Shown in pieces: positions 1 through 5,577 of a DNA stretch of 7,575 nt; position 1 is the stretch's first letter; every line of letters starts with the position of its first letter. The position numbers were made by a program, and so were the translations under genes. Location: contig CAJTSZ010000074.1 in the NCBI GenBank assembly GCA_910578755.1, positions 3,881 to 11,455 of the forward strand, written 5' to 3'. A model generated the notes under the pieces. That model had not been told where the DNA came from. It saw nothing but the letters and a program-made list of their open reading frames with translations, and searched no databases. Source of the stretch: an uncultured Oscillospiraceae bacterium (GTDB taxonomy: Bacteria > Bacillota > Clostridia > Oscillospirales > Ruminococcaceae).

Positions 1-1
1 A

Positions 2-382
2 ATATCCGTCAGCTACCACGACGCAGATACCAGCTTTATTGAAGCCATTTTGGCCAAGGGCGACCGCCGCCTGTGCAGCATGGTGGAAGCAGCCTGGCGC
101 AAGGGCAGCAAGCTGGACGGCTGGAACGAATATTTTGTGCCCCAGCGCTGGTACGACGCTATGGCGGAGCAGGGGATAGACCCGGCATTTTACGCCAACC
201 GCCCCCGCCCCTTTGGCGAAATACTGCCTTGGGACCACCTGGATTACTGTGTAACAAAGGAATTTTTGGTTCGTGAAAATAAACGGGCCCACGAGGATAA
301 AACAACGCCCCACTGCCGGACGCAGTGTTCCGGCTGCGGGGCAAACCGTTTGGTAGGAGGGACATGCTTTGGTAAAAATTAG
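2..382 (+). CDS. C-terminal part of B12-binding/radical-SAM protein, TIGR03960 family (5' end outside window)
   Basis: The reading frame is open from the first bases of the window to the TAG at 380-382, giving 126 residues; the start lies upstream. The segment reads like the C-terminal tail of TIGR03960-type proteins: GDRRL, then EAAWRKG, LDGWNEYF, FYANRPRPFGEILPWDHLD and KEFL, ending in a cysteine cluster (HCRTQCSGCG, with another Cys near the end). Family knowledge: these proteins combine an N-terminal cobalamin-binding-like domain with a radical-SAM domain. Those domains are not in the window and the reaction catalysed is not established. The terminal Cys cluster suggests an extra metal or Fe-S site, which is inference. 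The last 14 nt overlap the next gene, its usual partner in Clostridia, so the two are probably translationally coupled. Confidence 0.85.
   Translation: MSVSYHDADTSFIEAILAKGDRRLCSMVEAAWRKGSKLDGWNEYFVPQRWYDAMAEQGIDPAFYANRPRPFGEILPWDHLDYCVTKEFLVRENKRAHEDKTTPHCRTQCSGCGANRLVGGTCFGKN
355..361 (+). promoter_or_regulatory. RBS that fixes the TTG start at 369
   Basis: AGGAGGG lies 7 nt upstream of TTG 369, inside the 3' end of the preceding coding region. Its strength and spacing support a non-ATG start and translational coupling of the two genes. Confidence 0.75.
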
Positions 383-1013
383 AATGTTTTTTAAAAAGGA
401 AAACAGGGCAAAGTATATTTCCCACTTGGATATCAACCGCTGTTGGGCCAGGGCCCTCAAGCGCTCCTGCCTGCCTGTGTGGTATACGGAAGGCTTTAAC
501 CCCCACATTTATACCACCTTCCCCCTGCCCATTTCCCTGGGGTACGAAAGCCAGTATGAGTGTGTGGACTTGCGCCTGGTGGAACCCGTCCCCTTTGGTG
601 AAATACAGGAGCGCATTAACCGCTGCCTGCCGCCGGATATTCAGGTATTCCAGGTAGGGGAGCCACAAATGGACCAAAAGGAAATTGCCTGGGCGGACTA
701 TGAAGTTACAGCCCTTTGCCAGGAACCCGACGAATATATCTCCCAAATCACTGCTTTTGTAAACCAGCCGGAAATTAAGGTGATGAAAAAGACCAAAAAA
801 GGGGAGAAGGAAGTGGATATTAAGCCCTTAGTGCAGCTTTTGTCCATTTCCCCAACAGAAAACGGGGCCGCTATGGCAATGCGCTTTGCCACAGGCATAG
901 AGGTAAACATTAACCCCAGCCTGCTGTTCCAAAATTTTCCTGGGCAGCAGTGCCAGGGCCTTACTGTAAAGCGGGTAATGGTATACAATGCACAGTTGGA
1001 GCGTTTTCAATAG
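369..1013 (+). CDS. DUF2344 / TIGR03936 radical-SAM-linked protein, TTG start
   Basis: This 214-aa protein matches the DUF2344 (TIGR03936) family. SHLD lies at residues 18-21, and the family hallmark runs from residue 41 to 61 (EGFNPH, FPLPISLGYES). Family knowledge: it occurs next to, or fused to, TIGR03960 radical-SAM proteins, and its biochemical role is unknown. The TTG at 369 is chosen because AGGAGGG (355-361) sits 7 nt upstream; the nearest in-frame ATG (384) would lose the conserved N-terminal strand and have poor RBS spacing. The nearby ATG at 364 is in another frame and stops after three codons. It overlaps the upstream gene by 14 nt. In many Firmicutes the following genes are an RNase G homologue and rplU-rpmA; here rplS follows instead, under its own promoter. 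Residues about 120-150 hold a Lys/Glu-rich loop. Confidence 0.85.
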   Translation: MVKIRMFFKKENRAKYISHLDINRCWARALKRSCLPVWYTEGFNPHIYTTFPLPISLGYESQYECVDLRLVEPVPFGEIQERINRCLPPDIQVFQVGEPQMDQKEIAWADYEVTALCQEPDEYISQITAFVNQPEIKVMKKTKKGEKEVDIKPLVQLLSISPTENGAAMAMRFATGIEVNINPSLLFQNFPGQQCQGLTVKRVMVYNAQLERFQ

Positions 1014-1059
1014 CTATCCCGAAATGGGAAATAAAAAGCGGATTTTTGTGAAAAAGTAC

Positions 1060-1088
1060 TTGCAATAGGGTATAAGATATGTTAACAT
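1060..1088 (+). promoter_or_regulatory. Putative sigma-A-type promoter of rplS
   Basis: TTGCAA (1060-1065) and TAACAT (1083-1088) are separated by 17 nt, each matching the -35/-10 consensus at four of six positions. Transcription would begin near 1095, giving a leader of about 165 nt before rplS. No convincing terminator separates the upstream gene from this site (only a 4-bp hairpin at 1017-1029), so read-through could also contribute. Confidence 0.45.
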
Positions 1089-1101
1089 ATATAAGAATGC
1101 A

Positions 1102-1234
1102 ATGCCACTATGGCATAGCTGCTGCGGCAGGCAGCCATAGCGAGGGTTGATGCACAATCTGCAATGTATGTTTTACATGGATTGCGACATTAAAGTGGGT
1201 ATTCCTCTGGCTTGGGCTTAAGCGTATGAATATC
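1102..1234 (+). promoter_or_regulatory. Structured 5' leader of rplS, candidate L19 autoregulatory leader
   Basis: Hairpins visible by eye are: (a) ATGCCA/TGGCAT, 1102-1107 with 1111-1116; (b) the competing CTATGGC/GCCATAG, 1108-1114 with 1134-1140, enclosing GCTGC/GCAGC alternatives; (c) CAATC/GATTG (1155-1159, 1180-1184) enclosing ATGTA/TACAT (1164-1168, 1174-1178); (d) GGTATTC/GAATATC (1198-1204, 1228-1234, one G-U) enclosing GCTT/AAGC. Hairpin (d) ends 8 nt before the Shine-Dalgarno at 1243-1250. Hairpins (a) and (b) use the same bases and cannot coexist. Ribosomal-protein leaders upstream of rplS are known in low-GC Gram-positives; whether this one belongs to that family is inference. 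Confidence 0.45.
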
Positions 1235-1258
1235 TGAAAATTAAAGGAGGAAGTATCA

Positions 1259-1603
1259 ATGGATGCTTTAAAACAAATTTCCCAGTCCTGCATGAAAAGC
1301 GAATTGCCAGAATTTGAAGTTGGCGATACTGTAAAAGTAATGGTTAAAATTAAAGAAGGCAACAGGGAAAGGCTACAGGCCTTTGAAGGCACTGTAATTG
1401 CAAAGAAAAACGGCGGTATTGCTGAAACCTTTACCGTTCGCCGCCTGTCCCATGGCTGCGGCGTAGAAAGAGTTTTCCCAATGCACTCCCCTAATGTAGC
1501 AGAAGTTACTGTTACAAGACGTGGTAAAGTGCGCAGAAGCAAACTCTACTACCTCCGTGACCGCGTTGGTAAAGCTGCAAAAGTTAAAAGCCAAATCCGC
1601 TAA
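1259..1603 (+). CDS. rplS: 50S ribosomal protein L19
   Basis: This 114-aa protein is of normal L19 length with the whole family pattern: FEVGDTVKVMVKIKEGNRERLQAFEG near residues 19-44, VIAKKNGG, ETFTVRRLSHGCGVERVFPMHSP in the middle, and the basic RRGKVRRSKLYYLRD end. L19 sits at the 30S-50S interface of the ribosome and helps form an intersubunit bridge. The start is fixed by AAAGGAGG (1243-1250) 8 nt upstream of ATG 1259. The gene appears to be its own transcription unit, with a putative promoter at 1060-1088, a structured leader and a strong terminator 15 nt after the stop. In many bacteria rplS follows rpsP-rimM-trmD; here it follows a radical-SAM-linked gene, so it is detached from that operon. 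A sequence shift of function is very unlikely. Confidence 0.97.
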   Translation: MDALKQISQSCMKSELPEFEVGDTVKVMVKIKEGNRERLQAFEGTVIAKKNGGIAETFTVRRLSHGCGVERVFPMHSPNVAEVTVTRRGKVRRSKLYYLRDRVGKAAKVKSQIR

Positions 1604-1618
1604 TTATTTAGTGCAAGC

Positions 1619-1652
1619 AAAAAGCCGCCGGGAACAAACCGGCGGCTTTTTT
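1619..1652. terminator. Bidirectional intrinsic terminator between rplS and the convergent small gene
   Basis: A perfect stem of up to 13 bp (1619-1631 with 1639-1651), GC core GCCGCCGG/CCGGCGGC, closes a 7-nt loop. A T run follows on the plus strand (1647-1652), and the matching A run (1619-1623) gives a T run on the minus strand. It can therefore end both rplS and the leftward gene at 1712-1906. Confidence 0.95.
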
Positions 1653-1676
1653 GTAACTTCCGTAAAAAGCTGGGTT

Positions 1677-1691
1677 TTGGCATTTTGCCAA
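1677..1691. repeat. Short inverted repeat downstream of the small gene
   Basis: TTGGCA (1677-1682) and TGCCAA (1686-1691) form a 6-bp hairpin with a 3-nt loop in the convergent spacer. There is no T run on either side, so it is not a terminator by itself. Confidence 0.4.
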
Positions 1692-1711
1692 GGCAGAATA
1701 GGGGTGGGCCG

Positions 1712-1906
1712 TTAAAACAGACGGCGCTGCTTTTGTTCACCGGTGTTTTTGCAGTAATTGTTCAGGCATTGGGCCATTTCCGCGGTGGATGTAATGGTAC
1801 TGCCGCGGCCAATTAAAACACCCTGGGCGTCCTCCGGCAAGGACATGAAAAAGGCCTTTGCTTCTGCGTCTTTACTAAGCAGGTTGTTGATATTGGAAAT
1901 TTTCAT
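1712..1906 (-). CDS. Small hypothetical protein, 64 aa
   Basis: I do not recognise a named family. The 64-aa product starts MKISNINNLLSKDAEAKAFFMSLPEDAQ and ends in a Lys/Arg-rich tail. It has no signal peptide, no long hydrophobic segment, two cysteines (in QCLNNYCKN), and looks like a compact, mostly helical cytoplasmic protein. The pattern AKAFFxSLPEDAQ followed by a TS-AE motif recalls small uncharacterised clostridial proteins, but this is an impression only. Coding status is supported by AAGGAG (complement of 1916-1921) about 9 nt before the ATG, a promoter-like site upstream (1947-1975 complement), and a position convergent to rplS sharing its terminator. The overlapping plus-strand frame (1758-2186) lacks an RBS. 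Its promoter appears to lie in the left arm of the palindromic element at 1939-2115. Confidence 0.7.
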   Translation of the reverse strand: MKISNINNLLSKDAEAKAFFMSLPEDAQGVLIGRGSTITSTAEMAQCLNNYCKNTGEQKQRRLF

Positions 1907-1938
1907 GGTTTCAACTCCTTTTCAAATAGTTCTTTTTA

Positions 1939-2115
1939 AACCTGTATTCATAATTAGGGGACAACGGTTTGGCAAGGAATTTTGCTGTCAGCCGAGGCAA
2001 ATTTTTCCGCAATACGGTACGTATTGCAGCATACTTGGTGCCTGGCAAGAAAATTTAACAAAGGATGGCAGCAAAAGGGCAGGCAAAGCGTGTTCAATGG
2101 TTGTGAATACAGGTT
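1939..2115. repeat. Nested imperfect palindrome, about 177 bp, with 12-bp terminal inverted repeats (MITE-like or structured RNA)
   Basis: Outer ends are perfect inverted repeats: AACCTGTATTCA (1939-1950) and TGAATACAGGTT (2104-2115). Inside, TTTTGCTGTCA (1980-1990) pairs with TGGCAGCAAAA (2066-2076; 11 bp, one G-U). AAATTTT (1999-2005) pairs with AAAATTT (2050-2056). At the centre GCAATACG (2009-2016) pairs with CGTATTGC (2020-2027) around a 3-nt loop. All four stems are in register, so the whole segment can fold as one long hairpin with internal loops. It holds no convincing ORF. This architecture fits a miniature inverted-repeat element or a large palindromic repeat; a structured transcript is the alternative. 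I see no clear target-site duplication. Confidence 0.75.
1947..1975 (-). promoter_or_regulatory. Putative promoter of the 64-aa gene, inside the palindromic element
   Basis: Read on the minus strand, TTGCCA (complement of 1970-1975) is followed after exactly 17 nt by TATGAA (complement of 1947-1952), matching consensus at five and four of six positions. Initiation would fall near 1940, leaving a leader of about 35 nt before the ATG at 1906. Both boxes lie within the left arm of the inverted-repeat element, so the element may drive this gene. Confidence 0.5.
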
Positions 2116-2273
2116 ATTATAGTGTACGTAAAGCAGGGGTGTTTAAACCAAAATTTTTAAGGTATTGTGAGGGAATGTTTTCCTAAATGGAAAAACCAAT
2201 TTTTCAAGCAATAGTATAGCTCCTAAAGCGCTGCTTTAGGCTTGTATTTATGGATAAATAAAGGAGTTTTAGC
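2116..2273 (+). other. Upstream region of cbiK with hairpin and RBS
   Basis: CCTAAAGC (2222-2229) and GCTTTAGG (2233-2240) form a perfect 8-bp inverted repeat with a 3-nt centre, 33 nt before the cbiK ATG. It has no T tail, so an operator or an mRNA hairpin is more likely than a terminator. The RBS AAAGGAG (2260-2266) is 7 nt from ATG 2274. No near-consensus promoter is visible; TATTAT (2115-2120), at the edge of the palindromic element, is a possible -10 with only a weak -35. No cobalamin riboswitch core was recognised. Confidence 0.45.
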
Positions 2274-3053
2274 ATGAAACAGGCTATTTTGGTCATCAGC
2301 TTTGGTACCAGCTACAAAGAAACAAGGGAAAAAAATATTGGCGCAATAGAAAAGGCTATTCAGAACGCCTTCCCCAAATATGAAGTGCGCCGGGCCTTTA
2401 CCAGCGGGATGATTATAAAAATTTTGAAAAAACAGGGTATTATGGTGGATACAGTGGAGCAGGCCCTGGCCCGCTTAAAGGAAGAGGGCTTCCAAAGGGT
2501 TATTTGCCAGCCAACCCATATTATGCACGGCTTTGAGTACGACGGCATTGTGGCTGCTGCTGCGCCTTTCCAAAAGCAGTTTGACCAGCTAATTGTTGGC
2601 ACGCCCCTCCTTTCCGCCCAGGAGGATTACAAACAGGCAGTACAAACCTTAGGGGAACTTGTGCCAAGGGAACCGGGGGACGCTTTGGTGCTTATGGGCC
2701 ACGGTACGGGACACCCAGCCAATGCCTGCTATGCAGCCTTGGAGTATGCCTTTCACGACGCAGGGTATAAAAATGTGTTTGTGGGCACAGTAGAAGGGTA
2801 CCCCGATTTAGAAGCGGTAAAGCGCCGTTTAAGGGAAAGCGGCGCCCAAAGGGTTTTCCTTACGCCTTTTATGGTGGTTTTTGGGGACCATGCCGCCAAC
2901 GATATGGCCGGGGATGAGGAAGATTCCTGGAAAAAGCAGCTGGAAAAGGAGGGCTGCCGCGTTCAAATACTGCTGAAAGGCTTGGGGGAATACCCTGGCA
3001 TTGTAAACCAGTATGTACAGCATACAGCAGCGGCAGCAGAACAGCTGGGCTAA
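2274..3053 (+). CDS. cbiK: Anaerobic sirohydrochlorin cobaltochelatase CbiK
   Basis: The 259-aa protein follows Salmonella-type CbiK throughout: ILVISFGTSYKETREKNI at the N-terminus, RRAFTSGMII (39-48), MGHGTGHPA (141-149), VEGYPD (173-178), VVFGDHAANDMAGDEEDSWK (201-220) and LGEYPGI (237-243). The predicted metal-binding and catalytic residues are present: His143 in MGHG, Glu88 in HGFEYD and His206 in GDHAAND, corresponding to His145, Glu89 and His207 of the Salmonella enzyme. It inserts Co2+ into sirohydrochlorin, the early oxygen-independent step of cobalamin synthesis. There is no signal peptide, so it should be cytoplasmic. No other cob/cbi gene lies in the window, so it is an orphan here. 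Some class II chelatases of this family also handle iron or nickel, so the metal is predicted, not shown. leuA follows after 103 nt. Confidence 0.93.
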   Translation: MKQAILVISFGTSYKETREKNIGAIEKAIQNAFPKYEVRRAFTSGMIIKILKKQGIMVDTVEQALARLKEEGFQRVICQPTHIMHGFEYDGIVAAAAPFQKQFDQLIVGTPLLSAQEDYKQAVQTLGELVPREPGDALVLMGHGTGHPANACYAALEYAFHDAGYKNVFVGTVEGYPDLEAVKRRLRESGAQRVFLTPFMVVFGDHAANDMAGDEEDSWKKQLEKEGCRVQILLKGLGEYPGIVNQYVQHTAAAAEQLG

Positions 3054-3156
3054 AACGCCGCCCAAAAAGGTTTTGGCCAAAGGATAAACCGGGACTTTGC
3101 GGCAAAAGCTGGCAGAGGCTTGTTGTTTTAAAGAGGTACAAAAGGAGTAAAGGCCT
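3054..3156 (+). other. cbiK-leuA spacer with small hairpin and leuA RBS
   Basis: CCAAAA (3062-3067) and TTTTGG (3071-3076) form a 6-bp hairpin just after the cbiK stop, inside GCCGC/GCGGC (3057-3061, 3099-3103). No T tail follows and no good promoter is visible, so read-through from cbiK into leuA is plausible. AAAGGAG (3141-3147) is 9 nt before ATG 3157. No T-box or leucine attenuator was recognised. Confidence 0.4.
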
Positions 3157-4680
3157 ATGGCACGTACAATAAAAATATTCGATACTACCCTGCGGGACGG
3201 AGAACAGGCCCCCGGCTTCAGCATGAACCTGGCAGAAAAGGTGGAGATGGCCAAACAGCTGGAACGGCTGGGTGTGGATGTTATTGAGGCAGGCTTTGCC
3301 GCCGCCTCCCCAGGGGATTTTGCTGCGGTGCAGGCAGTAGCGAAAAACATAAACCAATCAACAGTGGCTTGTTTGTCCCGGCTGCTGAAAAAGGATATTG
3401 ATATAGCGGCAGAGGCATTGGCTTTGGCAAAAAAGCCGCGTATCCACTTGTTTATTGCTACTTCTGACCTGCATTTGGAATATAAGCTGAAAATGAGCAG
3501 AGAACAAATTTTGGCCGCCGTGGGGGAAATGGTGGCCTACGCGAAAACAAAGGTGGAGGATATCCAGTTTTGTGCGGAGGACGCTTCCCGCAGCAACAGG
3601 GAGTTTTTGTACCAGGTTTATGCCAAGGCCATTGAAGCAGGCGCCACTGTCATCAATATTACAGATACCGTAGGCTACTCTGCACCGGAAGAATTTGCCC
3701 GCCTGGTTTGTGATGTAAGGGAAAATGTGCCCAATATCAAAGCAGTGGATATTTCTGTCCATTGCCACAACGACTTGGGCATGGCTGTGGCCAATTCCCT
3801 GGCGGCGGTTCAGGCCGGCGCCTCCCAGGTGGACTGCACCGTAAATGGCATTGGGGAACGGGCCGGCAACGCCTCTTTGGAGGAGTTTGTGATGAACCTT
3901 TCTGTCCGCAAGGATGTTTACCATGCCTGCTGCCAGGTAGATACCCGGGAAATTTACAAAACAAGCGCCCTGCTTTCCAGCATTACCGGTATTAAGGTGC
4001 AGCCAAACAAAGCCGTTGTGGGGGCCAACGCCTTTGCCCACGAAGCGGGGATTCACCAGCATGGCATTATGGCAAACAGGAAAACCTATGAGGTCATTAC
4101 GCCGGAATCCATTGGCCTGCCTGTAAATAAAATCGTTCTTGGCAAGCATTCCGGCAAGCACGCCTTAAACCAACGCCTGCTGGAAATGGGGTATGCCCTT
4201 ACCGCGGTGGAACTGGACCAAGCCTTTGAAAAATTTAAAGCCCTGGCGGACCGGAAAAAGGAAGTAAGCGACAGGGAACTGGAGGTTATGGTAATACAGC
4301 GGGCCATTCAAATCCCCCAAACATATCAGCTTGCAAATTACTCTGTAAGTATGGGCAACAGTATTTCCTCCACAGCCTGGGTGCAGCTGGTCCACAAGTC
4401 CGGCCAGGTGAGGGAGGCAGCGGTTGCCTCCCACGAGGGGCCCATTACGGCGGCCTTTCAGGCAATTTCCCAAATTGTTCGTGTGGATTTTCAGTTGGTG
4501 GATTTTGTTATTAACGCCGTTACCCCTGGTACGGACGCCCAAGGCGAGGTTTATGCAAAAATACGCTGCGGCGGCAGGATATACACAGGCAGCAGCGTGG
4601 GCATGGACACAGTGGAAGCAAGCATTTGCGCCTATATTGATGCTGTTAACACTATGCTGTGGGCTATGGGCCGCCAGTAA
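3157..4680 (+). CDS. leuA: 2-isopropylmalate synthase
   Basis: The 507-aa protein has normal bacterial LeuA length. The N-terminal TIM barrel shows FDTTLRDGEQAPG (8-20; Arg13 and Asp14), EAGFAAASPGDF (44-55), RIHLFIATSDLHLEYKLKMS (95-114), HCHNDLGMAVANS (202-214; metal ligands His202 and His204) and GIGERAGNASLEE (231-243). These are followed by GANAFAHEAGIHQHG (289-303). The C-terminal leucine-binding regulatory domain spans about 390-507 (HEGPITAAFQAI at 426-437, VTPGTDAQGEVYAKI at 455-469). It condenses acetyl-CoA with 2-oxoisovalerate, the first committed step of leucine synthesis, and the intact regulatory domain implies leucine feedback. The RIHxFIATS motif favours LeuA over citramalate or homocitrate synthase, though one of several paralogues with another 2-oxoacid is possible. 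leuB, leuC and leuD are not adjacent. Confidence 0.92.
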   Translation: MARTIKIFDTTLRDGEQAPGFSMNLAEKVEMAKQLERLGVDVIEAGFAAASPGDFAAVQAVAKNINQSTVACLSRLLKKDIDIAAEALALAKKPRIHLFIATSDLHLEYKLKMSREQILAAVGEMVAYAKTKVEDIQFCAEDASRSNREFLYQVYAKAIEAGATVINITDTVGYSAPEEFARLVCDVRENVPNIKAVDISVHCHNDLGMAVANSLAAVQAGASQVDCTVNGIGERAGNASLEEFVMNLSVRKDVYHACCQVDTREIYKTSALLSSITGIKVQPNKAVVGANAFAHEAGIHQHGIMANRKTYEVITPESIGLPVNKIVLGKHSGKHALNQRLLEMGYALTAVELDQAFEKFKALADRKKEVSDRELEVMVIQRAIQIPQTYQLANYSVSMGNSISSTAWVQLVHKSGQVREAAVASHEGPITAAFQAISQIVRVDFQLVDFVINAVTPGTDAQGEVYAKIRCGGRIYTGSSVGMDTVEASICAYIDAVNTMLWAMGRQ

Positions 4681-4746
4681 AGCTGCCAAGTACTAAAAAA
4701 GCCAAGTAAGGCATATAGTAAACCATACAGCAGCTTTCCATTTTTT
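4679..4746 (+). terminator. Probable weak terminator after leuA
   Basis: AAAGCTGC (4679-4686) pairs with GCAGCTTT (4730-4737), closing a 43-nt segment that itself contains GCC/GGC pairing (4701-4703, 4710-4712). A T6 run (4741-4746) follows after 3 nt. The long loop makes this less certain than the other terminators here. Confidence 0.4.
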
Positions 4747-4772
4747 GCAGTGGCTGCGGCTTACCTTTGCGG

Positions 4773-4801
4773 TTGAGAAAAGAAAGGGAATGTGCTAAAA
4801 T
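4773..4801 (+). promoter_or_regulatory. Near-consensus promoter of the lipoprotein gene
   Basis: TTGAGA (4773-4778) and TAAAAT (4796-4801) are exactly 17 nt apart, each with five of six consensus bases. Transcription would start near 4808, giving a leader of about 73 nt. This is the best promoter in the window. Confidence 0.75.
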
Positions 4802-4880
4802 AAAAAGCGGTTTCTTCCAATAAAATAACAAAAAACATCGAAAAACGGGGAAGTAAGCCAGCGGCGGGGAGGCAGGGAAC

Positions 4881-5363
4881 ATGAAGGGGTATATAAAAAA
4901 GGCGGCGGCAGTTCTGCTGTGTACAGCAGCCTTGTCCAGTTGCGGCGATTGGGAGCGCCAACAGCCAATTTTTCAAGAGGAAACGCCCCTAAGCCAGGAT
5001 ACCCAGCCTGTTTTTCTTCCCCAGGAGGAAAAGGAAGAGGAGGAGCTGCCCTGTGTTGTGGCTGTAACCGTGGTTTCTACGGCCAATAAAGAAAATACTT
5101 GGCAAACCCAAGACGATGTTTTGGCCCAAAGCGTTTATGACGCGCTTCAAATTAAAAATGAAGAATATGAAACCCTGGATATCCGCCCCTACGATTTTGA
5201 TATTACCTTTACTACGGCGGATGAGGAAAAAATTTCCTGGGGCATATGGATCAATTTTAAAAAGGACAACAATGTTATAGTTCAGGACAGCGCCGGAAGT
5301 TTGTGGGACATTCCAGTTTGCGACAGCAACCGCCTGCGCATTGTTTTAACGGATTTGGAATAA
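4881..5363 (+). CDS. Putative lipoprotein of unknown function, 160 aa
   Basis: The N-terminus is a lipoprotein signal peptide: Lys residues (MKGYIKK), a hydrophobic stretch, then lipobox L-S-S-C at 18-21, so Cys21 would be lipidated and anchored to the outer face of the membrane. An acidic, low-complexity linker follows (Pro/Gln/Glu-rich, 28-57, including EEKEEEEL). A small domain of about 100 residues (58-160) looks beta-rich, with FDITFTTADEEKISWGIWINF near 106-126 and IVQDSAGSLWDIP near 133-145. I do not recognise the domain; no catalytic motif is evident. The RBS GGGGAGG (4866-4872) is 8 nt from ATG 4881. It is a monocistronic unit with its own strong promoter and terminator, so its neighbours say little about its role. 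A substrate-binding or envelope-sensing role would be a guess. Confidence 0.8.
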   Translation: MKGYIKKAAAVLLCTAALSSCGDWERQQPIFQEETPLSQDTQPVFLPQEEKEEEELPCVVAVTVVSTANKENTWQTQDDVLAQSVYDALQIKNEEYETLDIRPYDFDITFTTADEEKISWGIWINFKKDNNVIVQDSAGSLWDIPVCDSNRLRIVLTDLE

Positions 5364-5400
5364 ATAAACTTTAAAGGATAAAAACAACAAAAATTACCCC

Positions 5401-5438
5401 AAACACCTGCGGAAAGTTTCGGCAGGTGTTTTTGTTTT
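5401..5438 (+). terminator. Intrinsic terminator of the lipoprotein gene
   Basis: AAACACCTGC (5401-5410) pairs perfectly with GCAGGTGTTT (5422-5431) around an 11-nt loop. TTTTTGTTTT follows directly, 38 nt after the stop codon. Confidence 0.92.
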
Positions 5439-5548
5439 AAGTAACACAAAAAGCAATTTGAAAAACGATGTTTTGTATTTTTGTAAGGGCTTTTGGCGCT
5501 TCAAAGGAAAATGAGCACAAAAAAATGGAAAATAATCTGTTTACCCAC

Positions 5549-5577
5549 TTGTGAAAAGTACAAAATATTGGTATATT
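5549..5577 (+). promoter_or_regulatory. Possible distal promoter in the fumarase upstream region
   Basis: TTGTGA (5549-5554), 17 nt, then TATATT (5572-5577): four and five of six consensus bases. The -10 lies inside a 7-bp dyad (AAAATAT TGGT ATATTTT). AT-rich sequence produces such matches by chance, so this is moderate at best. Confidence 0.4.

Noticed and set aside
159..746. Minus-strand 195-codon frame opposite the TIGR03960/TIGR03936 genes
   Set aside because: Antisense shadow of two genes with clear family motifs; no start signal.
1978..2115. Cobalamin riboswitch upstream of cbiK
   Set aside because: The structured region tempted this call, but no B12-box core was recognised, the symmetry is that of one long palindrome, and it ends 158 nt before cbiK.
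1939..2115. CRISPR array or insertion sequence
   Set aside because: No regularly spaced direct repeats and no transposase coding; the segment is a single inverted-repeat structure.
1758..2186. Plus-strand 142-codon open frame across the small-gene/palindrome region
   Set aside because: It is antisense to the better-supported 64-aa gene, runs through the inverted-repeat element, has no RBS and its translation has no protein-like pattern.
2222..2240. Terminator hairpin before cbiK
   Set aside because: The stem is good but the following bases are CTTGTATTTA without a T run.
3358..4161. Long minus-strand open frame (267 codons) opposite leuA
   Set aside because: It is a shadow of the leuA coding frame; no RBS and no recognisable protein motifs, while the plus strand encodes a complete LeuA.
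5549..5564. Rex-type redox operator (TTGTGA...ACAA) upstream of fumarase
   Set aside because: Only one half-site resembles the Rex consensus and the second arm is offset, so symmetry is too poor to support the call.
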